Shown here piece by piece: positions 21,754-31,700 of a stretch of DNA of 64,000 bases (positions are counted from its first letter, which is position 1; each line of letters begins with the position of its first letter). The position numbers and the translations under genes are program-made. Source of the stretch: Microcyclospora pomicola. Lineage: Eukaryota; Ascomycota; Dothideomycetes; Capnodiales. The notes beneath the pieces were generated by a model that worked only from the letters and a program-made list of their open reading frames with translations, was not told where the DNA came from and searched no databases. The stretch is taken from NCBI GenBank assembly GCA_002786065.1, contig NHNY01000008.1, forward strand, positions 248,001 through 312,000, written 5' to 3'.

Positions 21754-23499
21754 ATGGCTCCAAATACGCTGATTGACCCGACGTTCCATGTGGAGCTTTG
21801 CGACCGATTCCAAAATCAAGGCGCTACATATAAAGCACTTCAAACCTGGCTTTTCCAATGCGGTATAACAGCTTCCACGTGTACAATCAAACGCACCATC
21901 GCAAACCTTGGAGCGCAGAAGAACAAATCGAATCCAGACACGCCATTTCTCCGAGTACTTATTAGTACCTTGTTCTATGTGGATAACCAGTCGGACAACG
22001 AAATAGTGGAGAGCCTTCAATCCCAAGCCAATATTGTAGTCAAACCGTGGAGGATTGTACAGATCAGAAAGGCTATGGGCTTGGTAAGAAGACTACAAGC
22101 AGACCAAATAGCAGAAAAATCAGAGATGATGAAGGACATCATCCGTAAAGAGCTTGATAAAGGGGAGGTTACACTTTATGGCCGTACATTCATGATTGCG
22201 TATTTGAAGCGTCATGCTAGCCTGCACATCTCAAGGCATGCTCTAGTTACAAAATCAAAATCTACACATACTAATGATCTTGATTAGGCATACATTGGAT
22301 CGCCTTTTGCGCGACCTTGACCCAAACGGCGTGTACAATAGACGTAATGTTGTAGACAACCGTCGGGGCAGATATATAACCTCTGGTCCAAACGCTGTAT
22401 GGTCTATCGACGCGCATTGTAAGCTTGAAGAGTTCGGCATCCAGATCTATGCTGCAATCGATGCCTACTCAAGAAAGGTAATATGGACATATTGCGGAAT
22501 TTCGAGCCGTACATCAGTGTCTGTACTAGCACAGTTCGTCAATGTGCTTGATACACTTCGGGTAGCACCAAAAGTTGTACGGTCAGACAAGGGAAAGGAG
22601 GTACTGCTAATGGCAGATGCTCAGTTTACAAACGCTAAATCGATGCGTACAAACGACATAGCGTTTCGCGATTGCTATGTCTTTGGCACTAGCACATCCA
22701 ATCAGCGTGTTGAATCGTGGTGGAATCAATTAAGTGGAAGATCGCTACAGGTCTGGCGTGTAAGTAAAGTCTGATTTGAGCTGCAGCCCTAGCAAGATCT
22801 GACATGTACAATTGATGTTATAGATACTGTTCCGGAGATATGCTACAGAAGGCTTGTACAACAAGAATCTCGCTGCTGACCGTATCGCACTACTCTACAT
22901 CTATATGCCAGTACTTCGTGGTATTGTGAAGCGGTTCACAACGATGTGGAATGTACATCCGATCCGGAAGCAAACTAACCGGCCTTGGGTCAAGGCTGGG
23001 AAGCCAGAAACCCTATATGCTGACACTACTGTTGTGGATTGTGGGTGTCCGGTTGACGCAACTCTGGTAGCTAATTTGCGCTGCGCGTGCGAGGGTTTCG
23101 GTATGTACAAAACATGAACTAGCGGTTATAGACAGACTAAATTTCTGACATGGTAGGCAAATCTTAGATATGGACGAATACCTTCCAGATACAACTATGA
23201 GCTTTTGTGAAAGTTTGCTGCAGCAACAGGGTATTTTGTATCAGCCAGCCGATGCGATGGCTTTTGTACAGTCGGTATCAATGCGCAAACACGAGCAAGG
23301 GTTTCGTGTTCTTCAAGAAGCGCTTACAGAGTACGTGCTGCACAATCCTACAACACCCTTGTTGGAGACCAGAGCTCCATACGGAGGATTAATGTGGGGC
23401 ACGGTATCAGAGCCCGTAATGGCGGTGTACAACGAGATTGTGCGAGCCCCGCACAGTGCTCAAGCTTTTGAAATGCTACCTGATCGATTCGATATATAG
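21754..23499 (+). CDS. Transposase with integrase-type DDE core
   Basis: The four exons are 21754-22235, 22288-22759, 22824-23100 and 23168-23499, giving 520 aa. The N-terminal half looks like a helical DNA-binding region: a helix-turn-helix-like TYKALQTWLFQCGITAS-TIKRTI, then a second around DNEIVESLQSQANIVVKPWRIVQIRKAMGL. The catalytic core follows with GPNAVWSIDAH (Asp 1), KVVRSDKGKE (Asp 2) and GTSTSNQRVESWW (Glu), then HPIRKQ. Intron 1 is a GC-AG intron (GCATGC to GATTAG, branch TACTAATGA). Intron 3 starts GTATGTACAA on a grid mark; its acceptor must be CTTAG at 23167, because the nearer TAG gives a stop. All three catalytic residues are present, so it may be active. Confidence 0.85.
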
Positions 23500-23603
23500 T
23501 TGGGTAAAGATCTTGATTTCTCATTTCCAAAGGTCAATTGCACAATAGTCAAGCACAGTCTCACTTCAAACACTTTGTACACGCCGAAAACAACTTTTTC
23601 ATC

Positions 23604-24989
23604 ATGAAATTCTGGTGTCCAAGCCTCGCCTGCAAGGTAAATCCTGAGATCGACGACCACAGCACTCATTTCTTCATGATAGACCAATGTCCAGCTTGCG
23701 GACTTCGCAATCCGATTCCGCCATCAAATCGGCGTGTACAAAACTCGAAACACACAGCGCTCTCAAGAACAATGTCTCATGCTAAGGCAAACGTGATTGA
23801 TCTTGTGGACGATGACGAAGACACACCAGAGGCCGCACCAGCCCAGCAGGTCTACCAAGGCGGATTAGCAAACTTGCTCCAAAACAGATCAGCTGTACAA
23901 TCTAGTTACGATATGATCGCTCATCGTGACCGTGCCAATACAGTTAAAAAAACGATTTTGGATGCTGGCGCTGCACCAGTGTCTCAGCAAACCCAAAGAC
24001 CAGCTTTCGAGCCTTCAGCAACGATGTCAAAGCTAAATCTAACTGTATATTGCTTCATTGGACGCTACAATGTAGATTCTGAAGACGTGGATGGTCGCAG
24101 GACTTACAACTGGTTCAGACATGGTATGGTTGCGTAGAACCCTACCCTCATTTTCTGATTTATCTCGTCACTAAATGCCACTGTACAATCTTAGACACAG
24201 CCGAAATGGGCAGCATCAAAGACTTCAAGTCACACAATTGGGGACATTTTCTCGAAACAATATCCGAGGAATTCGATCTCTATTCCTTCGTACACCACAA
24301 AGACAACAGTCGAATCTTCGCAAGCCTCATGTACAATCCAGCAGGGAGACAGCCAGATCCGATAAGAGTTCAAGAAAGGGTATTCAGAGATACTACTCTC
24401 TCGGAGCTTCTGCAGCATGACTTCAAGACTGACAGAAAGAAGAACTACAACATTTGGATATTCTGTGAGCGTCCTGAGCCTGGAAACGCACTGCACAATG
24501 AACTAGAAGTTGAATACAAGGAGAAACCAAAGCCTGTGACTACCAAAGCCTCGAAAAAGGACCAGAATTCAAAGCCAAAGGCGAAGCCTAAGAAGAAGTC
24601 TGCACCCAGCCAAACAGTCAAGCAAGAAGATAATGTACGTGTACAATCGATGATTGAATGAGACTGCTTGTGATTGATTCATATGTCACAGAACACAGCT
24701 GTGAAAGCTGAGCCAAGCCAAGAGCTTGCACTGGGTTTGACTGAGAGCCCTACAGCCAATCTTCCAGATGTTGGTCTATTCGTCAAACAAGTATTTGAGC
24801 TGTACAACTCTCTCTCCGTCGCATCATGTACTGACTATCATCTAGAACACCCTACCGAATAGATTATACAAACGCTCAATGTCAGACTTGACTATCTCAC
24901 CACCGCGCGAAAATGATGATTTTGGCTTCGATATGGACGCTTATCTTGCCCCTGCTGATTGTACACGTGGTAAAAAGAGTCGTCGGTGA
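23604..24989 (+). CDS. Second transposon protein: Cys pairs, SUMO-interaction-like motif, Lys-rich tail
   Basis: The four probable exons are 23604-24123, 24195-24634, 24692-24801 and 24863-24989, giving about 398 aa, all in phase. It begins with Cys/His pairs (WCPSLAC, HFF, CPAC). Next comes VIDLVDDDED, a textbook hydrophobic-plus-acidic SUMO-interaction-like motif. A globular middle follows (NWGHFLETISEEFDLYSF, RIFASLMYNPAGRQPD). The tail is very basic (KPKAKPKKKS), and the last exon ends GKKSRR. Intron 3 starts at a grid mark (CT|GTACAA); if it is not used, the protein stops at 24862. I do not recognise a family. An accessory DNA- or chromatin-binding transposition protein is the most natural guess. 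Confidence 0.65.
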
Positions 24990-25142
24990 TTTTGGCGGGT
25001 CAGTGCTTGCAATGACTCTGAAGTGCAAATCTTCGTTCTGTATGCGAAGGGCAAAGACTGGGAACACGTCACGTGTGGCAGAATGATAGCAGTGTTTTGT
25101 ACATATGCTTACGTATCACGAAGGGGGTGGTTGAAATATGAC

Positions 25143-25212
25143 AAGCGAGACGCCAGCGGGAAGTAGTGAACCCAAAACCGATGTGACCCAAAATCTGTTA
25201 TGACCCACCGTA
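25143..25212 (-). repeat. Right terminal inverted repeat
   Basis: Reverse complement of the left repeat with 61 of 70 identities. It ends CCCACCGTA at 25212. The last grid mark ends 109 bases inside this end, mirroring 108 at the left. Confidence 0.9.
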
Positions 25213-25218
25213 AGACAG
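25213..25218 (+). repeat. Target-site duplication, right copy (AGACAG)
   Basis: Identical to 12934-12939. A 6-bp duplication fits an integrase-type transposase. Confidence 0.85.
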
Positions 25219-25574
25219 CCTGCGGAGCGTCCGGAACGACGACAACAGAATGAGTCACGAGTACGGCCCGGCCAGCTCGATGTACTGATGCATAAGGTAC
25301 CGCCACCACGGCATGGTACCGGTATAACAGCAACATCCTAGCAGCTCTAGCTACACCTTCTCGAGCTACAGCACATGCATCATGCGGCCATGGCTAATGT
25401 ACTCTCAAGTATTTGCGCCACGGTCTGGCAGGGGGTTTGGCTCGCCCGCTCATTTCGCATTCCTGCGACCTGAACTGCAGCCCGTATCAAGGATGCAGCA
25501 TCAGTGACCGTTCATTGCGTAGTAGTATTCTGCTTCTTCGCTTGATGCACGGCATGCCGGGAAGGAAAGACACC
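25219..25574. other. Interval between transposon and hydroxylase gene
   Basis: Probable promoter of the AsaB/CmcJ-like gene, with the transposon inserted about 360 bases before its start. Nothing else recognised. Confidence 0.5.
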
Positions 25575-26645
25575 ATGAGCCTAACCACCTCAATGTATTT
25601 TCTGCTACGCAGCGAAAAGTACGACCACGAGAAACCATACTCATTGCGTTTTGTCCCGCCAGAAGGATTCCCAAGATCCAATATAGACCTCGAAAAGCAC
25701 GAAGACATCTCGATAGAAGACCTGAGACCTAGAGTTGATACGCTTTCATTTGAGGCTGATGGGTTCCAGATCATGCCGCTCGAGTCTGCCATGCAGTATG
25801 ATGACTTCGACGACGAAACAAAGATCAAGGAAGTGTACCTGCGAGAAGTCGCAAACAGTCTGAAAAGCACCCTTGGTGCCGCTCATGTCCATATCTTTGA
25901 ACATACGGTGCTCGCCCTTCTTTTCCTAAGCACATCTTATAAAGTACTGATGAGTGACAGGTCCGTAAGCGACATGAGATCTTTCCCGTATCGACCGGGA
26001 AGCCATATAAGTACAACCAGCCTACCTCGATGGCCCATATCGGTAAGACCATGCGCAGTCTTCGAGCATGAGCTCTTCCTACTGCAAAGCTTATACAGCT
26101 TCCCCAGATACCACCGTGAATTGGGCTCGCAACATGGTTATCAAGTTGAACGACGAAAAGGCAGACGAGATTCTGCAGCACCGGATTCAATGCGTTAAGT
26201 GCGCACGTTCGTATCTGTCGCATCATATGCGCAGCTGATCATTACGCAGTGTTTGGAAACCGATCAAAGGCCCTGTCAAGGATTGGCCTCTGGCTATGTG
26301 TGATCCGAGAACCGTCGTCGCCGACAGCGACCTTCAGGCAGCAGACCTTGTATATCACGATTACGTGGTGGAGAATCGACAGATGTACCATACACAGGCA
26401 CAAAAATGGTACTATCTGAGTGACCAGCTGCCTCATGAGGCGTGGATTTTCAGGCAATCAGACTCGAATCCCGGCTCAGGTGTCGGTATGAAATCCTACC
26501 CCCCTTATCTTCGGCATGAGAGTGCTAATATCAAAGCCCAGGAGTTCCACATTCTTCTTTCCCCAATCCACTGGCTAACGAGGATGACCCACCCCGGGAA
26601 AGTATCGAAGTGCGTGCATTGGTATACTATGGCGGCGACTTCTGA
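25575..26645 (+). CDS. AsaB/CmcJ-like hydroxylase-desaturase family protein
   Basis: The five exons are 25575-25907, 25961-26042, 26108-26198, 26250-26479 and 26542-26645, giving 279 aa, normal for the family. Recognisable blocks are MYFLLRSEKY, KPYSLRFVPPEGFPRSN, DGFQIMPLESA, the core HVHIFEHT-VRKRHEIFPVSTG, QPTSMAHIDTT, VWKPIKGPVKDWPLAMCD, KWYYLSDQLPHEAWIF and the end ESIEVRALVYYGGDF. The family includes fungal secondary-metabolism enzymes such as AsaB and is named after the cephamycin protein CmcJ; members hydroxylate or desaturate small molecules. All introns are GT-AG and 51-65 bases. The start is ATG 25575; two in-frame ATGs just upstream are alternatives. No other biosynthetic gene is adjacent, so the substrate is open. 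Confidence 0.85.
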
Positions 26646-28781
26646 TCCACATAACCTCAATCGAGGGTGAAGTGGAACACGAAAGGAAGGCACAATGAGA
26701 AAGAAACAGCGTTCGCGCGAATGCTACACTGGAGTGACCTAGACGCAGTTTGGTACGGTACTTATTGGCCATTATCGCGACGGTCTGAATTATTGCTTTG
26801 GGAGAATTCTACTTCTTCGTGCTTGGGCCGTGATGAATATGAACGGCAGGCAAAAGTAGCAAGCGTCATGAGCCTTGAAACTACAAGCTTTTGGAACTTT
26901 CCTGCTCCAAAGTCCACTCCCCGTGGGGAAAGAAGTTGCCGGCATTACCGTCGAAGACCATTTCCTCGCCCTTCTTGAATCCGAAGCCGCTCAATTTATC
27001 ACTCTTCTCTGCTGGAGCTGGCCACACAGCCTTCCAGGGCTGGCTCTTCTTCGAGAAGGTCTCGAATGTGACTTGAGACGGCATTTTCGGGTGAGGTTCT
27101 ACGGGTAGTATCAGCCAGTGTCGATGGATCGTCTACGAATAACACTTCATACCTTTTAGACTGTGATACAAGAACGAATGTATGAAGCTTTGGAGCCTGA
27201 CTTGTTTGGAGGCTTAAGGAGATTGAAGTTTAGAGCTTGCAGATGAGGAGCCGGGATCGAGTTCTTGTCCAAGGAAACATACGCTACTTATGATACGATG
27301 ATACATACTGCCCGCTGGCCACGAATTCGACTGTATTCGGCTGCTCAAGTGACTTGATCTGACAAATCAGGTGGCTCTGCTGCTCTGAACCTTATGGGCG
27401 TGCAGTAAGTCGAACAGCCAGTCGCCGTGTCACATGCCTGTACATGTGAGTACCTTCAGCCCGCCATGGCCTGGACAGACCGCCTCACAGCGATCGAGAC
27501 TAGCATGGGTAGCAGGAAGCGCATTGCCTGCGGTGGATCATGACCAACAAAGTCCTGGTTAGGGGCTCTGCATGATCCCTAGAGGTGTAATCAATCCGCT
27601 CGCTCTTCGATCCTAACTCGCAAGCGAGGTGGTCCATCTCTACCAAGGTGGCATCCATGAAGAAGATTATGGTAGAGCGGCACAAGCCAACTCAAAGACA
27701 GATCACGCTCACTCCATCATCTACAATGACTTTATCAGTAGATCGCTAATTTGCAAGAGCATCGCCATGCGGACGTGTTCGGATGATCTTGCCAAGGGAG
27801 GCGTCGAGTATCCCGCGTCGGCCGTGGGTATAGACTGGCCCTTTCTGCACCACAAGACTGAAGGAGCATCGACTGCCAGGCTACGACCACAGCCCGCTGG
27901 CGTAATGGTACTTATTCGTGGCCGAGCTGGCCACTACCATCGAGTTGACAATCAGGGGAGGCTCAGCTTCCAGATTTATGTTGATGGCCTCAGAACGGCC
28001 GCACAAGAGGTCGTCGTACTCTGTGCCTTCGCAGCGAACTTCATCGTTGTCCTGGTCGAGAGCATGTCCATAGATAACGTACGCAGGGTTCAAGATGCAC
28101 TGCTGGCACAGCACGAGCACTGGGCGTCGAGACTAAGGCACGATAGAGCTACCCTGTCAAATTCATGTCAGCCTATAGAACTACGCACTGTAGTCCACAT
28201 CACGCTAGAGCTATTCACTTATTAGTGTAGAGTAATGTAGCAGCCACGTTGAACGCCCCCGAATGCACATCCGTCAGCTCACAGCCTCGCAATGCCGTAC
28301 CAGGTATGTGATCACTGCAATCGTAGTGGATGATGACGGGCGTACTGCAGTATGATGTGACGCGATGAGAGTGCTTGGCGGCGAGGCAGAAGTCGAGTAT
28401 GCTCTCTTCGAGGCCGCGCTTCACTCCTGTTGTACATGGTCGTCCGCAGCTTATAATTGCCTTATAATCACGACGATTATGATTCGAGAACTTGGGCGTG
28501 GTCTCACTGTTCAAACGAGCTCTGTTTGTATGTTCCGTGTAATGCGTCCCCATGGCGGAAGTTTGGCTCGATGTGATTCGAGACGTCAAAGTGACGGACA
28601 CCCAGAGCGAACCATAGTCAGTCTTCATCACCAACCGTCATGGCGGAGTCTGACAAGCTACAGTGTATTCATCTTGCAAACCTGTAGTCCAGCAGATACA
28701 CATAAACGGCTGTGTGTTCACTCGAAGCCATGGCTGATCTCACTAACGGAGCGCTTATCAAATCAAGTTGATGGTTACGGA
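26646..28781. other. Long interval with no supported gene
   Basis: Several frames of 60-200 codons exist on both strands (for example 27629-28225 plus) but none has an ATG start, splice pattern or family signature I can defend. The last few hundred bases should contain the first exon or exons of the NLR-like gene, which I could not resolve. Confidence 0.45.
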
Positions 28782-31700
28782 GTCGTTAGTATCTATCACT
28801 GTCATCCTCAGGCAGCCTTTACCACCTGGGACGATGTTCTCGCTCAAGGTCCAACCATTCTGGCGAAGTTTGAAGAGTTTCGTCGCACGAAACAGGTAGC
28901 ACTCCATATTATGAGAAGATTGATACTCACTGACGTGCGTGCAGATCACTCGCAATCCTTTCATCTTGATTTGCCATGGCCTTGGCACGGTCGCCATAAA
29001 GCAAGCTCTGGTCTATGCCAAAAGAGAGAACAGCCACCACGATGCCCTGTTCGAGGCTTTGCAAGGATTGATACTCCTGAGCATTCCACAGGTCTTTGAG
29101 AAGGTACAGCAAGATGGCCACGCGTCTCTTGGACACCTGATCTTCAGTAACAAACAGCGAAGAGATAGTCACAGCAAAGACGATTTGCGAGCTCTGAAAC
29201 AACTTTACTCTCTGTTCCAGGACCTGGCATTAGATATTCCGATCCTGTCAAACCTCGGAACAAAGGTTGCCTCAAATCGTGATCTCGGACTGTTCAAGGT
29301 GCACAAGGTTCAGCAATGCTTCGCCGTGGATGGCTACCTGGAAGAGACTGATTGTGATAGCCTCCGGGTCAAGATTGTAGTGGATTCCGGTCGCTGTGCC
29401 ATGGATAATGCCAGTCATTGCAGCTCGCAGCTGGCAGGGTTTGTGAAAAGATGCTTGAATCCATCTGATGCAACCACGACCTCAAAGGCACCCTCTGTTG
29501 ACACGCAAGCACCGCAAAACGTTGTCGATCTTGGTATTGATGTTTCAAGCCATTCGATGCAGCGAGAGATCTCTCGAAACGACGACGGGGACAATTCCCA
29601 GTCGCTGATTCCTGATCCCGCTGTCTCACAATCCTCGATCATGCCCGAGACTACTCCAGTCAGACCAGAGCACGACAGTCACGACTTAGATGCCCCAAAG
29701 CTCAATCTTCCGTACCACTATATGGACCCGGAGGTTCTGCTGGACGACTTTTTCCAGCGTGAAGACGTCTTTGGGCAGATAGACAATGCGTTTTCCTCGG
29801 GTGCAGCTTCTGATCCATCGGGTGCCACGATCGACTACGTAGCGCTTCATGGTATCGGCGGCATCGGTAAGAGTTCCATCGCCGCCCAGTATTCGGAGAC
29901 TCGCAAGGCCGAATTCGACACGACGTTGTGGGTACGTGCGGACTCTGAGGGCAAGATCATCACAGCTTTCAATCGCATCGCCGTAAAACTCGGGCTGGTT
30001 GATTCGAATCAAATCGAAGATCTCCTGCTCAGGAGAACGATCGTGCTAGATTGGCTGGAAGATCCCAGTCGTGTTGTCCGCAAGTCCAGATCCGGACAAC
30101 ACCAGCGTGCACGTTGGCTCCTGGTATTCGATAACGTGGAAAGCATGGATGTCTTGAAGAAGTACTGCCCCAAGAAGGGGGGAGGGTCCGTCATCGTCAC
30201 AAGCCGTAACCCTCTGATAGCGTGGACCAAGCTTCGAAGTATGAACACGCTTGGAATAGAGATCAATGCCTTCTCGCAAAAAGCTGCTTGCGAATTTCTG
30301 CGAATGATCGCTCCTGAAGCAGAGACCTCCAAGCACCCAACAGCTGTTGAAGAACTAGCGGTAGCCTTGGGCGCTATGCCCTTGGCTCTCAGACAGATGG
30401 GTGAAAACGTTCGCACACGGCACATGACATTCGCTCAATTACTGGAAATCTATAAAGACGAGGCCGAACGCATCAATTTGCACCGCAAATATGTTTCGGC
30501 CAACTCCAGTTATGAGCACAACCTTTTCACTGTATTCAAGCTTGAGACGCTCCCAGACTTTGCTCTGATGGCGTTGAATATCATCTCTTTATTGGATCCA
30601 GATCACATCAAGGATGAGCTTCTCATGGTCGATAGCCCTGTTTCAGGTACCGCGACTTACCCGAGCAACAAACACGATTATTATGATGCTCGTGCCGCAC
30701 TCAGAGCGTCCTCACTTATCAAGATACACAAGGATGCAGACGAGATCAGCATCCACCAGGCAGTCCAAGACACCGTACGTGCTCACATGGGCAGGGAACA
30801 GTTAGTAGAAGCATTCGCAATAGCTTCGAAGCTGTTGTTGAACTCATGGCCAATGAAGGGCAGGATGTGGCATTTTGCAGTCAACCACTGGGAGGCTTGT
30901 GCGACCATCATGCCGCATATTGTGCGTCTGCATGATCTTTTTGTACCGAAAGACCGTGGCCAGATGTGGCCTAAACCAACCAAGCAGCTCGCTGAGGTGC
31001 TTGCGTTCGCAGGATGGCATCTTCACGAGCGGGGTGATCCTCATCAGGCAAAGGTGCTACTCGATACTGCTGAGAAAATGTGCTCAGAGTACCTCGAAGA
31101 TGAGCAAGATCTGCTGTGCGAAGTCTGGAACAATCAAGGCTGTGTTGCAACTGTAACAAATGACCCTGAAGGATGTTTGTATTACAGCAAAAAATACCTG
31201 GAGGTCAAAAAGGCCGCTGCAGCTGCAGACAACGATGATCTGGCTATAGCGTTCAATCAGATGGGGATCGCATTACTCATGACCAAAGACAATATTGACA
31301 AAGCCAAACAGAACTTCGAATTGGCGAAAGCGTACTCCGAAATGCACAAGAAACGCTCTACGACGTCAGCGACAACTACCATGTTGGCTACGACAAATTT
31401 GGGCCTGGCATACTGGCTGCAAGAAGATTTCGGGGAGGCAGAGAAGATTCTCATGAATGCATATCGTCTCTACCAAGACAACACTAAACAGCTGCTCCCT
31501 GGAGAGAAGGAAAGTTTTGCGTGAGTACTCGTACACCAGCGTGCAGATCGAGACGTGGACTGACTGTGCCCAGCCCAGGGCGTCTTATGCACGCCATCGG
31601 CAACGTCAAGGTCAGTATGGGACTCGATGGTGATATTGGCCTGCTACAAGAAGGGCATGACTGGCATCGCCGTGCCCACGAGCATTATTTGAACAACATA

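Larger units (their letters stand above)
13048..25103 (+). repeat. Element-wide grid of TGTACAAT-like marks, about every 154 bp
   Basis: Counted by eye, the first base of each mark is at: 13048, 13198, 13347, 13495, 13646, 13796, 13946, 14097, 14248, 14397, 14549, 14698, 14849, 14986, 15165, 15324, 15492, 15663, 15810, 15972, 16121, 16279, 16429, 16599, 16748, 16910, 17072, 17220, 17379, 17553, 17676, 17848, 17997, 18147, 18297, 18447, 18598, 18755, 18909, 19083, 19243, 19402, 19571, 19719, 19885, 20035, 20185, 20345, 20507, 20657, 20815, 20977, 21126, 21286, 21455, 21592, 21730, 21880, 22056, 22183, 22332, 22508, 22646, 22805, 22952, 23104, 23265, 23426, 23576, 23735, 23894, 24064, 24182, 24330, 24492, 24640, 24801, 24960, 25098. 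Of 79, 50 are exact TGTACA, 13 are TGCACA, 8 are CGTACA, AGTACA or GGTACA, and 8 are weaker (14397, 15810, 15972, 17553, 18447, 18909, 19885, 24064). Chance predicts about 3 exact copies. Confidence 0.93.
12940..25212 (+). mobile_element. Large DNA transposon with integrase-like DDE transposase (IS3EU-like), 12.27 kb
   Basis: The ends are 70-bp inverted repeats starting TACGGTGGG, 61 of 70 bases identical, and the flanks carry a perfect 6-bp duplication. Inside, in order, are: a 150-bp satellite array, two small Cys-rich genes, a second satellite array, two more Cys-rich genes, the transposase, and a second long gene. All genes read rightward. No reverse transcriptase, polymerase or capsid gene is visible, so it is treated as a plain DNA transposon. 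The transposase motifs (WSIDAH, RSDKG, NQRVESWW) resemble the IS3EU-type integrase-core family as I remember it. The matching ends and duplication and the open transposase frame suggest a fairly recent insertion. The element is overlaid with the periodic TGTACAAT grid described separately. Confidence 0.9.

Noticed and set aside
22855-22860. An extra exact TGTACA off the grid
   Set aside because: It lies 50 bp after a proper mark at 22805 and is accepted as one of the few chance copies. TGCACA words at 16549, 20164 and 23539 are likewise off phase.
13048-25103. TGTACAAT as an RNA-level Pumilio-type (UGUA) signal
   Set aside because: The marks lie equally in satellites, introns and likely untranscribed DNA, and their helical spacing would be unexplained. 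Still a fallback hypothesis for the transcribed marks.
12940-25212. The element as a Polinton, LTR retroelement or virus-like element
   Set aside because: The 6-bp duplication and integrase-type core could suggest it, but the ends are inverted and no polymerase, protease, capsid or reverse transcriptase frame is visible.
27629-28225. A 198-codon plus-strand frame
   Set aside because: It begins at GTG, has no family signature, and an overlapping minus-strand frame is equally open.
28365-28781. Plus-strand frame continuous with the NLR-like exon as its N-terminus
   Set aside because: The translated sequence does not resemble the start of hydrolase-type NLR proteins. A separate spliced first exon is more likely, so the gene start was left open.
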